Assembly: GCA_028386065.3 (NCBI GenBank)
Contig: MK814806.1
Location: forward strand, 132,798 to 196,797
Source of the DNA: Turnera subulata
Taxonomy: Eukaryota; Streptophyta; Magnoliopsida; Malpighiales; Passifloraceae
Length of the DNA: 64,000 bases
Reading direction: 5' to 3'
The notes under the pieces were generated by a model. It saw only the letters and a list, made by a program, of their open reading frames with translations, was not told the origin of the DNA and did no database searches. The position numbers were made by a program, and so were the translations under genes. Of the stretch, positions 1-12,431 are shown piece after piece. Within the stretch, counting starts at the first letter, position 1. Each line of letters opens with the position of its first letter.

Positions 1-520
1 ATGTTTTTAAAGGCCTGGAGTTAAGCAAGTTTGGCATTAGTACCGTTTAGCCTATCCATTTGTGCCGTAGTCAGAAGTGACAGATAGTTGAGAGAACTAT
101 AATCTATAAGATTGTGATTGAGATGTGACACGGACTGGTGTGTGATACGGAATGGTGTGAGAGTTACGAGTGTAAGAGATATGACAATTTGAGGTAAGTG
201 AAATGGATTATAATGAGATGTGACCATGAGGGAGTATCAGATGTACATTGAAGAAATGGACATGTCAGTTAAGGTGTTTAAGTGAGGATTTGAGGTTGAA
301 CTTGAGAATGAATTTCGAGGTAAACAACTCGGAGATATAAAGGATTGAGTTATAGTTGAGTGATCTACTGAATATAGAGCTTGAAATGATTGAGGAATAA
401 TATAATAGCATATGAGATTGTTTAGGAAGATGATTGAGAGTTACAAAAGGATTTAAGTGCTCTTTGAGGTTATAATGGCTCCTGAATTTCGAGGACGAAA
501 TTCTCTGAATGAGGGAATGA
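1..520 (+). mobile_element. 3' internal end of a Tekay-like Ty3/gypsy element
   Basis: Non-coding tail of a retrotransposon lying just before its 3' LTR. It ends in the hallmark AATTTCGAGGACGAAATTC (about 485-504) that sits between the polyprotein and the 3' LTR in Tekay/Del-type elements, followed by a purine-rich stretch before the LTR start TGTAATACC. The same segment recurs with about 85-90% identity by eye at 4400-4884. No polyprotein is left; the rest of the element lies outside the window or is deleted. Confidence 0.8.
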
Positions 521-2776
521 TGTAATACCCCAGGTACACCCTGGAATATAAAGAAGTATTTACATGATGAGAGCCAGGGTGTACCTTGACTTTCCGGCAC
601 GTTCGTGTAGGTTGGATACTATATTCGGGAGTTTGCGAGCGATGCTCATATTCTTGGTGTGAATGTTGGTCAGGGTTAGGTTATGGCTCGGTGATATGTG
701 TTGGTGTTGGATTGAGATAAGATGGTTAGCATAGGCTTGGCCTAGTGCACACAAGTAGGTTCGTAGTGATCCGATGGTACGGTTGGCCTAGTTTGGTGTC
801 CCGAGTGCTCAATTTATCTTGTTGGTCGATAAATGATGGGAAACATTAGAAATGTGATTACTTGGTGTAGTAGACTCATTAGAGGCACGATTGGCCAATG
901 GAGATATCGGTTGGCTCGATTTGGTGCGAAATGGTGTACAACCGGGGCATTGGTGTGCCCGTCGGTGCACAATTAGGCTCGATAAGGGTAAATCGGTAAA
1001 TGGCCAAACCGACCAATCAGAGTGAGCCAAGTATATTGGGAATAAGGTGCTGGAAGCCTTAGGTGTGCAAGCTAGCAGCTTGTGTGGCATAGGTCAATTG
1101 GCCACAACTAAGCATGAGGTGGCACCAACTTGGTGCAAGTGGCACCAAGTTGGCAAGTGTGGCAAGTAGGTGCTTAGTCACCTACTTACCATCACTTAAG
1201 GGGTGAAACCAGGCTTCTCTCTCCCATTCTGATCAGATTAAAAACGTGGCTAAGGATAGAGAGAGAGAGAAGGAGAGAAAAGAGGGCAAAGGAGGAGAGT
1301 GAGCCTAGGGGTTCTGCTCTCGACCAGAGAGATCCCTGGCCACTAAAATAGGGATTTCGGAAAAACCACCAGTTGGAATTGAGTGAAACGAAATCCTAGA
1401 GTTAGCTAACTTCTATATCCTTAATTGGACACCGGTTTGGTGGATTTTGGAGCTGAACTGAGAGAGTTATGTACTCTCCAAGTCCACTGTTCTGCAGCAG
1501 ACCTGCTGCAGGAACCCGAGTTTGTGTAGGAGCCATATCTGGAGCTAGAGAGCTTAGAATTGAGTGTACTCAGTGGATATGGAAAGATAAGAGGGAGGGC
1601 AAAAACTTTTATGTTGATGCCCAAGGCTGGTTCAACCTGTAGGTACGTGTTTAACCTCGGTAAATTTTCTGCTGGTGCAGGGCAGATCCTACCCGAGTTG
1701 TTGTAAGGGTGATTTGTGTAATTGAATTGTGGTTTATATTCTATATTTGCTATGTTGTGTTGTGATGTATACTTATGTGTTTGTAATAGGGCAGTAAGAA
1801 CCCTTGATGCCCAAGGGTCTTAAATGGAACCATTGGTTGGCCTTGATGTGCCTAATGATTAGCTTGATGTGTTTAACTGTTTGGTAAGTTTGGTTGCATA
1901 CTTGTGTGATGGCTGTGATGCTTATTGGTTTGGTGGATGATCCAATTTCCTATTTAGATGGCACCTATGGTGCAATTGAGATGTTGAGATGTTTATGATA
2001 TGCCTTGGCTTGAGATGAGTCCGATTTTCGGACTATTCATTCCATGCATTCCATTTGCATCATGACATTACATGAGATGGTTTGATGGTGGACCTTGCAG
2101 TGCTCTTAGGCTGCTTGGTCTATTGAGATGATGGTGGTGTTGTGCTTGGCGCCGTGTGTGGTTGTGGTAGCCAAACTGATATGCCTCGTACGTGGGGCTG
2201 TAGGCTAAGAAGTAACACTGTTGGCAGGGCTACCAGACCATGCAGGTAGGCTTGGTACAACTCCATGATAGCTTACCCGTGGGCTGATCACGGCGACCTG
2301 AGATGTTGGTTGTTGGATGTTATTTGCCGCTTGTTTGTGTCATTGCTAATGCCTTGTATGTCACCTGCTTATTGAGTTTTATACTCACCCCCCATTTCCT
2401 CTCCTTATCTTACAGGTGCGAGATTGAGAGCACGGGCAGTAGGTCGATGGGTATAGCCAAGTCGGTCTCGTTATTGTATTGTTTTATACATAGAGGTTAT
2501 ATCTTTGTACACCTTGAGGTATTATCCCTCGTAGCAATGGTTTATGACATTAGAGGAGTTGTCTTTATTAATTGGTTTTAATACATTTTATTATCTTTTG
2601 TTGCCTTTGCGTTTGTCGGTTGTTGCTTCCTTTTACGCTGCACATTTCTTTGTTGGTAACCCGCCGAGCAGAGGCAACGAGCTTTTGTTTGAGGTGGAGA
2701 AAGGCCTTTGGGTGCCTTGTGGCACATGGTGGGTGCGCAAGGTACCTGGCCGGTCGCGCTTAGCGGGGGCGTGACA
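521..2776 (+). mobile_element. Long LTR, family TGTAATACCCCAGG, copy 1 (3' LTR)
   Basis: LTR of about 2.26 kb that starts TGTAATACCCCAGG and ends GGGGGCGTGACA, giving TG...CA termini. It directly follows a polypurine-type tract, so it is a 3' LTR. A second copy with the same ends lies at 4885-7112. It is followed by GTTGT, which has no matching 5-bp duplication in the window because the 5' end of the element is missing. Confidence 0.85.
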
Positions 2777-3760
2777 GTTGTGTCAGTTGTGTTCAATTAA
2801 TCTCCTCATAATAAGAACCCTAGATGCCTAAGGGTTCCAAAGTGAAGGGATGAATAGCCTTGATGTCCCTAATGGCCTGGTTGATGTGTTTAATGGTTTG
2901 TAAGTTTGGTTGCATACTTGTGTGATGGCTGTGATGTTTATTGGTTTGGTGGATGATCCAATTTCCTATTGAGATGGCACCTATAGTGCAATTGAGATGT
3001 TGAGATGTTTGATAATACCTTGGCTTGAGATGAGTCCGATATTCGGGCTATGCATTCCATGCATTCCATTTGCATCATGACATTACATGAGATGGTATGA
3101 GATGTTGAGATGTTGGACCTTGCAGTTCTCCTAGGCTGCTCGGTCATATGAGATGATGGTGGTGTTGTGTTTGGTGTCGTGTGTGGTTGTGGTAGCCAAT
3201 CGGTAATGCCTCGTATGTGGGGCTGTGGGCTAAGGAGAAACATGATGGCAAGGCTACCAGACCAAGCAGGTAGGCTCGGTACAACTCCACAATAGCTTAC
3301 CCGTGGGCTGATCACGGCGACCTGAGATGTTGGTTGCTGGATGTTATTTGTCGCTTGTTTGTGTCATTGCTAATGCCTTGTATGTCACCTGCTTATTGAG
3401 TTTTATACTCACCCCCCAATTGCCCCCTTTTCTTACAGGTGCGAGATTGAGAGTACGGGTTGTAGGTTGATTGGTATAGCCGAGTTGGTTCCCTTTAGTT
3501 ATATTATTGTGTATATTTATATAAGGAGGTTATGTATTTGTATAACACAAGTTAGTGCCCTTTTGTAGCAAGTGTCTTATACCATTAGTAGAGTTGTGTT
3601 TATAAATGGGTTTTAATACTTTTCATTGTCTTTGCTGCCTTTGCGTTTGTTGGTTGTTGCTTCCATTGACGCTGCGCATATGAGGTTAGTAACCCGCGAG
3701 GCAGAGGCAGCGAGCTTCTGGTTGAGTTGACGAAAGGCCTTTGGGTGCCTTGTGGCACAT
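2777..3760 (+). mobile_element. Partial third copy of the same LTR
   Basis: After a ~35-bp junction, bases 2812-3760 repeat the 3' half of the flanking LTRs (compare 6126-7066, starting at AAGAACCCTAGATGCC). It stops abruptly at the LTR sequence GTGGCACATGG, about 45 bp short of the LTR end, and runs straight into an inverted copy of itself. It is a rearranged LTR fragment, not an insertion with its own ends. Confidence 0.75.
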
Positions 3761-3992
3761 GGTACCAACCAAAAGCTTGCTGCCTCTGCCTCGCGGGTTA
3801 CCAAACAAAGAAATGCGCAGCGTCAAGGGAAGCGTATCAACAAATATAGGCAAGGCAGCAAAGATAACAAAAATAGTATCAACAACAATTAATAAAGACA
3901 ACTCCACTAGTTTCATAAAGATCTTGCTACAAAAGGCACTAACTCATTTTATACATAAACACAATCTCCTCATATTAATGTACACAATTAAA
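3505..3992. repeat. Fold-back inverted repeat made of LTR sequence
   Basis: The left arm (about 3505-3732) is LTR sequence reading through CGCGAGGCAGAGGCAGC. The right arm (about 3762-3992) is its reverse complement, including GCTGCCTCTGCCTCGCG. The spacer is only about 30-40 bases. Arm identity is roughly 80% by eye. A transcript crossing it would form a hairpin of about 220 bp. It probably arose by an inverted duplication of the broken LTR end. Confidence 0.8.
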
Positions 3993-4884
3993 TAATAAAT
4001 GGAAACCGATAGGTGCCTAGTGCATAGTGCGAGAGTAGCGCACTTTCTGACTTAGTTGGGGCAATTGGACTGGTTGACGGATTAAAGTGCTAGTGCACCC
4101 ATGAGTGTGTGAATAGAGCATTTTATGGTTCGGTTGGGGTAGTTGACCTCGCTGGTCAATTGGTGCAGTTGTGTGTGGATGGTGCACCATAGTGAGGTGG
4201 ATAAGACGTAGAAGTTATTACTGATGAGAGAATGAGTAGATGGGTTATAGTAGCTTATTCAGTAATGTATCATTTGGAGAACTTAAGTGGAGACTTATGT
4301 GGTTACATTTGGAGGGCTAACAGTACATCACAAAGTTTTGTTCACTTGGACAATGTCGCCACAATTTATAACGTTTTTGCAATTATTGTTTTGAAAATAT
4401 TTTTAAAGGAATGAACTAAGCAAGTTTGGCATAAGTACCGTTTAGCCTATCCACTTGTACCATGGTAGAAACTGATAAATAGTTGAGAGAATTAGAATCT
4501 ATAAGATTGTGATTGAGAAGCGACACGGATTGGTGTGTGATACAGATTGGTGTGAGAGTTACGAGTGTGATATGACAATTTTGAGGTAAGTGAAATGGAT
4601 TATAATGAGATGTGACAAATGAACATGTCATTTGAGGTATCTAAATGAGGAGTTGAGGTTGAATTTGAGAATGGATTTCGAGGTATACAAGTTGAAGATA
4701 TATTAGACTGAGTTATCACTTGACTACTAGGATTGAGATATAGTGGGAGGAATATGGAGTAATAGAATAGCAAATGAGATTGTTCAGGAAGATGATTGGA
4801 AGTTACAGGAAAGAATTGATATTGCCTTTGAGGTTATAGTGGCATCTGAATTTCGAGGACAAAATTCCTTGAAGGAGGGGAAGA
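3993..4884 (+). mobile_element. Second 3' internal end of the same Tekay-like family
   Basis: Bases from about 4400 parallel 1-520 closely and end in AATTTCGAGGACAAAATTCC (about 4849-4868) before the second LTR. Bases 3993-4400 also look like element tail but have no counterpart in the window. No coding frame of polyprotein type is present. Confidence 0.75.
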
Positions 4885-7112
4885 TGTGATACCCCAGGTA
4901 CACCCTTGAATATAGAGAAGTATTTACATGATGAGAGCCGGGTGTAGCTTGTCCTTCCGAGACGTTCGTGTAGGTTGGATCAGGTATTCGAGAGAAAGTG
5001 GGTAATGTTAATAGTGTTGGTGTGCATATTGGTATGGGTTTAGGCTCGGTAACATGTGCTAGTGTCGGATTGAGAGTAATGGTGAGCATAGGCTTGGCCT
5101 AGTGCACTCAAGTGGGTTCGTAGTGATCCGAAGGCACGGGTTGGCCTAGTTTGGTGTCCCGAGTGCTAGGTTTATCTTATCGGCCGGTAAATGATGGAAA
5201 ACACTAGGGATGTGATTATTTGGTGTAATAGATTCATTAGAGGCACGATTGGCCAAGGGGATTATCGGTTGGCTCGATTTGGTGCGAAATGGTGCACAAC
5301 CGGGGCATTGGTGTGCCCGTCGGTGCACAATTGGGCTCGATAAGGGTAAATTCGTAATTGGCCAAATCAACCAATCAGAATGAGACAAGTAGCTCGGGAA
5401 TAAGGTGCTGGAGGCTTAAGGTGTGCAAGCTAGCAGCTTGTGTGGCACAGGCCAATTGGCCACATTTAAGCTTGAGGTGGCACCAAGTTGGCAAGTGTGG
5501 CAAGTAGGTGCTTAGTCACCTACTTACCATCACTTAAGGGGTAAAACCAGGCACCTCTCACTCATTCTGATCAGACCAAATTCGTGATAGGTGAGAGAGA
5601 GAGATGGAGAGAAAAGAGGGGAAAGGAGGAGAGTGAGCCTAGGGGTTCTGCTGTCGGCCAGACAGACCCCTGGCCACTAAAATAGGTATTTCGGCCAAAC
5701 TACTGGTTGTAAATGAGTGAAACCAAAGCCCAGAGTTAGCTAACTTCCATAGCTTTAATTAAGCTCCGGTTTGGTGGATTTTGGAGCTGAAATGAGAGAG
5801 TTATGAGCTTTCACATTTCACTGTTCTGTAGCAGACTTGCTGCTTGACCCCGACTTGATGTAGGAGCCATATCTAGAGTTAGAGAGCTTAGAATTGAGTG
5901 TTCTTGGTGGATCTGGAACTATAAGAGGCAGGACTACAACTTTCATGTGTATGCCCAAAGCTGATTCTGCCTTTAGGTTTGTGTTTGAGGTCGGTGAAGT
6001 CTCTGCCTCTGCAGGGCAGATTCCACCAGAGTTTCTGTAAGGTTGATTTATGTGATTGAATTGTGGATTATGTTCTATGTTTGCTATATTGGGTTGTGAT
6101 GTATATTCATGTGTATGTTACAGGGCAGTAAGAACCCTAGATGCCTAAGGGTTCCAAAGTGAAGGGATGAATAGCCTTGATGTGCCTAATGGCTTGGTTG
6201 ATGTGTTTAATGGTTTGGTAAGTTCGGTTGCATACTTGTGTGATGGCTGTGATGCTTATTGGCTTCGTGGATGATCCAATTTCCTATTGAGATGGCACCT
6301 ATGGTGCAATTGAGATGTTGAGATGTTTGATGATATGCCTTAGCTTGAGATGAGTCCGATATTCGGACTATGCATTCCATGCATTCCATTTGCATCATGA
6401 CATTACATGAGATGGTTTGATGGTAGACCTTGCAGTGCTCCTAGGCTGCTTGGTCAATTGAGATGATGGTGGTGTTGTGCTTGGCGCCGTGTGTGGTTGT
6501 GGTAGCCAAACTGATATGCCTCGTACGTGGGGCTGTAGACTAAGAAGTAACACTGTTGGCAGGGCTACCAGACCATGCAGGTAGGCTTAGTACAACTCCA
6601 CGATAGCTTACCCGTGGGCTGATCACGGCGACCTGAGATGTTGGTTGTTGGATGTTATTTGCCGCTTGTTTGTGTCATTGCTAATGCCTTTTGTGTCACC
6701 TGCTTATTGAGTTTTATACTCACCCCCCATTTCCTCTCCTTATCTTACAGGTGCGAGATTGAGAGCACGGGCAGTAGGTCGATGGGTATAGCCAAGTCGG
6801 TCTCGTTATTGTATTGTTTTATACATAGGGGTTATGTCTTTGTACACCATGAGTTATTGTCCCTCGTAGCAATGGTTTATGATAATAGAGGATTTGTCTT
6901 TATTAATTGGTTTTGATACATTTTATTATCTTTTGTTGCCTTTGCGTTTGTCGGTTGTTGCTTCCTTTTACGCTGCGCATTTCTTGGTCGGTAACCCGCC
7001 GAGCAGAGGCAACGGGGTTTTTGGTTGAGGTGGAGAAAGGCCTTTGGGTGCCTTGTGGCACATGGTGGGTGCGCAAGGTACCTGGCCGGTCGCACTTAGC
7101 GGGGGCGTGACA
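4885..7112 (+). mobile_element. Long LTR, family TGTAATACCCCAGG, copy 2 (3' LTR)
   Basis: LTR of about 2.23 kb, starts TGTGATACCCCAGG and ends GGGGGCGTGACA. It is collinear with 521-2776 across its whole length, with only small indels. It abuts the 3' region of an unrelated Athila/Tat-like element at 7113, so this element appears to have inserted into that older one. Confidence 0.85.
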
Positions 7113-8529
7113 GAATAAGGTTTTCAAATTAAAAAAAAAAACTTATCAAAAAAATCGACAAAAAAATAAAAATTTTCGAAAAAAGAAAACCAAAAATTTT
7201 TCTTTTTCTTTGTTTTTCAAATTGTTTTCAAACCCACCATTCTATGATCAAGATGATTTTTGTTGATGGATAACCAAGAGAGTTAATTTGAGTTTTTGAA
7301 ATCTTTTTCTTTTAGATGCAAGAAGTTTGATTTTTGATTGATCTTGTGTTCATGATTAGTTATGATGAGTTCATGCAAGTTCTAGCATTCTTTGCCTAGC
7401 ATTTTTCGACACCCTATGCATTATTTTTCAAACTTTTGACGTCATATATATGTCCTAGAACAAGTTTTCAGAACTTCTCAAAGCGAATTTTTCTTATAGA
7501 TGCTCAATGAAAGAGATGATTTAGGCATTCTTTGTTTGAACCAACAAGCCAATAAAAAGCCTACCCTTTATCATTATCCCTTGTTTAACCCCTTTGAGCC
7601 TAAATCATGGTAGCTAATTTTTCTTTCATTACCCATATTTACCCACCTTTAACCCTTTGAAGCCTTATAGCTACCATTCTTTTCTTATTATCCATTCCCT
7701 ACTTTTTAAAGTTCCTTAAGAGATTTTTGTCCTATGTTTTTATCAAGATTCTTTCTATGATAAGTGCAATTGTACCGTATCTTTTCACATCCAAGAAGAT
7801 CTATGCATTGAAGATGTTTGCACTTTCAATTGTTTCAAGTATGTTATGGAATGTCAAGCGTAGAAAAAAAAAGAAGAAAAGAAAATCGACAAAGTCGATT
7901 CAAAAGAAAAGAAAACAAAAAAATTCAAAAAAAAAAGAGATGAGAAATTGTGCAATCAATGGTCCCTGAAACAAGTTGAATTTCTTTTGATGATCACATG
8001 ATGGATGTTATTTCAAGACTTGCACTTTGAGAATTCTTTTCAATTTCTTAATAATGCATATTGCAATCTTTTCTTAAGTGAATTTTGATTTCCTACACAC
8101 CTTTTCTTTGATCAATCTTTACCCAAGACCCCATTACAATCCTTTGTAAAGTCCTATTGATCTTTTTGAGAGTGTTTATTCATAATAGTGGAGTTAAGTT
8201 CTGGAATTTGCCTATGGGACTAGTTTTTCAAATTTTCATGACGTCAATTCATTCTTGCATGCATATGAGAAATCGATTTTTGCTAAGTGATTTGTGTGAA
8301 AGTTTGTACGGGTAAGTCTGACTATGGCATGGATACTTTTTCATGAGATTTTCTTTCTTTCTTAGCATTTGATCTTAAATGATTACTCATAAGCTCTTGG
8401 TGATTATCTTGGAAGTCTTGATATGAATTATTTTTGATTGTGTGATTTGGTGGAGATTTTCAAAACCCTCATTTGGTTTATTTTGTTTTATTTGCTTGAG
8501 GACAAGCAAAGTTTAAGTTTGAGGAGATT
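7113..8529 (+). mobile_element. 3' internal region of an Athila/Tat-like retrotransposon
   Basis: AT-rich non-coding DNA ending in GCTTGAGGACAAGCAAAG (about 8496-8513) and a purine tract, the signature that precedes the 3' LTR in Athila/Tat-lineage Ty3/gypsy elements. Short lysine-rich frames around 7727-7969 are A-rich noise. The upstream gag-pol is not in the window. Confidence 0.7.
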
Positions 8530-10329
8530 TGATAACATCTAAATGTTAGTATTTTTATGATGGTTTTGAATGGCTTTTACTATGTATTCTTGGTCGATTA
8601 TGTGTATAATCTTTATATTATTGTGTGTTTTCATGGATTGTGTTAATTAGTACTTCAATTTTGCTGATTAAGTTTTTTTATCAGGAATTTATCATTTTTA
8701 TTGAAGAATGGAAGATTTTTAGCCAAATTTGGAAACTAGACCCAATTTAGGAAACTTTCTGCAGTGAGCACAACCGACTATTTTGAAAATTTCGGGAGTT
8801 CTAGGCATCAAAATTAAGTGAGACTAACTGGAAACAAAACTAGACTTCCAGAGCTCACTATGGATTAAATTGCATAATTTTTGGGCAAGTCTACAAGGAG
8901 CATTAATTATTTTAATTTAGCCCAGGTTGCAGATTTTTCTGTGCCGACCTAGGCCCAGTGTTGCGGCGATATCTTGAGCTACAGAAGTCCAATTGAAGAG
9001 TTTTTTTATGAAACGAAAGCTGAGCGAATTACCTAGAACTTTGTAGAAGAGCCCATTGTCCAGTTCGGACGTCTTCTAGGAGTTAAGTGACGTGGAAATT
9101 TTGGATCAGAAAACAGGCAAAAGTTCAACTTGGAGTGCAAGTCAAGAATTCAATTTCCATTTAAAGAAGGAGAGCCCCACCGACTTTCAGCAGCTAAAGG
9201 CAGTATAAAAGAACCCCCTAGGTCCACATATTCACGAGGCAGAAGTCAGAGGGCAAAGCTCTGCCGAATTTGTTAGTTATTAGGTCACCCACACTAGTAG
9301 GGTTAGGGTTTTCACTCTTTTGGATCCTCTAGGTGGTGCCGAATTTCTCATCCAATTTCAAAGGTTATTCACCACAACAATTCAACGTTTTTCAAGCAAG
9401 ATTTGAAGCTTCAGAATCACAGAATCACCAGTCCAATTTGCAGCAAAAATCGATATCAGAGAGGAGCAAGTCGACGCCACCATCACTCCACAGAAATCGG
9501 CCAGCCGACTTTTCTTCCTTCCCTTATCTCGATTTTCTTTCTGTTAAATTGTTTACATGATGAATTCTTGTGAGATTTTGGTGATTTGCTATTTTATTAT
9601 GAGGAACTAATCTCTTAATCTAGGATTAGGAAACAATTACTCTTATGCTTTTATAATTTTGTTCGGATATTGTTCTTGGAATCTGTTGTGTTTGTTTGAT
9701 CTATGTGTGCTGAATTGTTTGTTGCTTGCTTGATCACCAAGTTTACATTAATTTAGATATGAATCTTTGTTGATGGCGACATGCGAGAGCTGAGTTATTG
9801 ATTAGGTTTTAGATCTGAACATCATAGATTGATTAGAAGACTAGTGATGCGAAAACTGATAGTTATTCTTAAGGTTGATAAATTGTCTATGCTTATTGAG
9901 TTTAGTTACAAACTATGCTAGTGAGAACTAGGTAGTTATGGACTGAATAATTGATTCAACATGCGAGAGCTGAGAGTTAATACTTTAAGACAATTAGCCT
10001 ACAATAATCAATAGACATCCAAGATCATAATCAGATATATTATTTGCATAAGTTGTGATTGTGTGAACCTAGAACTCCTAGGTTGTTTTTATTATTGCTT
10101 TACTCGACATCAATTACCCTTTGCCGATTTTACTTTTTATTTTTATTACTTTGTTAATTTCGATTTTAGCTACCAACTCTCATCAATAATTGATCTTCCT
10201 AAATAATCACAAGTTGTTATTGACGTAGTACTTAAACTGTTCTTTGTGGGATCGACCTTGATTGCTATAACAGACACTGTGCGCTTGCAGGTTAATCGTA
10301 GTATTTAGTGTGGGTTAAGAATGCTATCA
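8530..10329 (+). mobile_element. 3' LTR of the Athila/Tat-like element
   Basis: LTR of about 1.8 kb with inverted ends TGATAACATC and GCTATCA. Near its 3' end it carries TTTGTGGGATCGACC, common in this lineage. It is followed by CTATA; the matching 5' duplication lies outside the window. A short motif, CATGCGAGAGCTGAG, occurs twice (about 9780 and 9960). Confidence 0.7.
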
Positions 10330-12145
10330 CTATACGACACTCAGGGGGAACACTTGCCATCCACCGAAGCACTTTAGATGATAGTTCTCACTCATGGTTG
10401 CCCTAGACGTATTTGAGATATGTTATGATGAATTATGGGGATCCCTAGGCACCCAAGAGGCTATTTATACTATTTTGAGTCGGTGGGATTCGTGAAAACC
10501 CTAAAGCCCAAACCCAAAAACCGAAAAGGAAATTCCAGAAGGCCGCGACCGCCACCGTCGGTGGTCATGTCGTGAAGACCACCACTGCCGGCGGTCATCA
10601 GTGCAAGACCGCCGGAAGGCGACGGTCATTCACCCACATGACCGCGGGGTCGACAGATGGGGCCCATCTGGAAAATTTCAAAAAAATTCAGGAAACTTTG
10701 TAGGGGGGAAAGAGAGAGAAAGACTAGGGGAGAAAAATTAAAAGAAAAGAGAGAAGAGAAGGGAGAAGATATACCCGGTTGTTAGGATCAAACCGTCTAC
10801 TAAGATAAGGGGCATCTACTAGCGTTTACTTGCATTTGCAATAAAAAATGTTTCATGCGCGCATAATTTATCACGGGCATGGCATCCCCACTTACGATTC
10901 TTGAGGGTATAGCAACCCCACTTACGATTCTTGAGGGTATAGCCACGAAGTGGAGATGTAGGGGCATGTAATGCCCGAGACATAGATAACACAATCGCGA
11001 AGCGACATCTTAGGCGACGGTAGGGGCACGAGAAGCCTAGAGACTAGATAGCCAAGCCGTGAGATGGAATTTTTAAAGACATGGCGAAGCCATTCGGGAT
11101 GAGATGATTCCCGAGACTTGGGATGAGATGATTCCCAAGTCAAAACCCAGCTGACAAGGATGGGAGTATTCCTTGTTGATAGATGAGATGATTCTATCAT
11201 CTTTGGATGAGATGATTCCCAAGTCAAAACCCAGCTGACAAGGATGGGAGTATTCCTTGTTGATAGATGAGATGATTATATCGTCTTGGGATGAGATGAT
11301 TCCCAAGTCAAAACCCAGCTGACAAGGATGGGAGTATTCCTTGTTGATAGATGATTCTATCGTCAAAACCCAGCTGACAAGGATGGGAGTATTCCTTGTT
11401 GATAGATGAGATGATTCTATCGTCTTGGGATGAGATGATTCCCAAGTCAAAACCCAGCTGACAAGGATGGGAGTATTCCTTGTTGATAGATGAGATGATT
11501 CTATCGTCTTGGGATGAGATGATTCCCAAGTCAAAACCCAGCTGACAAGGAGGAGAGTATTCCTTGTTGATAGATGAGATGATTCTATCGTCTTGGGATG
11601 AGATGATTCCCAAGTCAAAACCCAGCTGACAAGGATGGGAGTATTTCTTGTTGATAGATGAGAAGATCCTATCGTCTTGGGATGAGATGATTCCCAAGTC
11701 AAAACCCAGCTGACAAGGATGGGAGTATTCCTTGTTGATAGATGAGATGATTCTATTGTCTTAGGATGAGATGATTCCCAAGTCAAACCCAGCTGACAAA
11801 GATGGGAGTATTCCTTGTTGACAACCTAGTTCTATCACCTCGGGATGCGATGTTTCCCGAGACTTGGGATGAGATGATTTTTAAGTCAAAACCCAACTGA
11901 CGAGGATGGGAGTATTCCTTGTTGACCACCCGATAGACGATATGATTCTATCACCTCAGGAAGAGATGATTCTCGAGACTGGGATGAGATGATTGCCAAA
12001 GCTCCAGGATGAGATGATTCCTGGAGAGGAGCATGGGATGCTCCAAAACTTGACACGCGCCACACATTCATCATTCAAATTTGGTGGTTCCTTTCTTACG
12101 TTGTTTCGTCCTTAGTCCCTAAGGACTCATCAACGAGGGGCTTCT
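10330..12145 (+). mobile_element. 3' untranslated region of a Tat-like retrotransposon
   Basis: Non-coding DNA ending in GAGGGGCTTCTG immediately before an LTR start TGAACACCCAAATTTG, a junction typical of Tat/Retand-type elements. It holds a GC-rich block (10540-10660), a 30-bp direct duplication (CCCCACTTACG... at 10886 and 10916) and the 84-bp minisatellite listed separately. Long apparent reading frames here are products of the repeat period being a multiple of three. Confidence 0.65.
11080..11930 (+). repeat. 84-bp minisatellite, about 10 copies
   Basis: The anchor CTGACAAGG recurs at 11151, 11235, 11319, 11374, 11458, 11542, 11626, 11710 and 11793, with a degenerate copy at about 11897. 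Spacing is 84 bp, except one 55-bp unit (29-bp deletion), one 83-bp and one about 104-bp unit. Each unit contains a repeated inner motif GATGAGATGATTC. Copies are nearly identical in the centre and decay at both edges. Confidence 0.95.
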
Positions 12146-12430
12146 GTGAACACCCAAATTTGACCCACGAATATTTTACTAAAACTAAATTCCAAAACAT
12201 GCTTAACTTGAGGTTAGTAAGAGGATTTGATTTTCAGTTAAGACATAATAAGAATTTAATTTAGTAGAATTAATGTATTTTGGTAGTCAAAACCTTTGTG
12301 CACATAAACCTTAGGATTAATAAGATGATTTAATCTTATGGTAAAACATATGATAAGGTTTATTCATATTAAAATACATTTCATTATATTATTTGGGCTC
12401 TTTTAGTTGTTTTTAATCCAATTATATTGA
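12146..12430 (+). mobile_element. 5' part of a Tat-like LTR, interrupted by a LINE
   Basis: Begins TGAACACCCAAATTTGACC right after the purine-rich tract of the preceding element. The LTR end is not recognised: it is interrupted near 12430 by LINE sequence, and I could not pick up its continuation after 15370. Confidence 0.5.
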
Positions 12431-12431
12431 G

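Noticed and set aside
7727..7969. Lysine-rich 80-codon frame
   Set aside because: Product of A-rich retrotransposon tail sequence.
11073..11786. 237-codon repetitive reading frame on the minus strand
   Set aside because: It lies within the 84-bp minisatellite; a period divisible by three keeps the frame open, and the protein is a copy of the DNA repeat.
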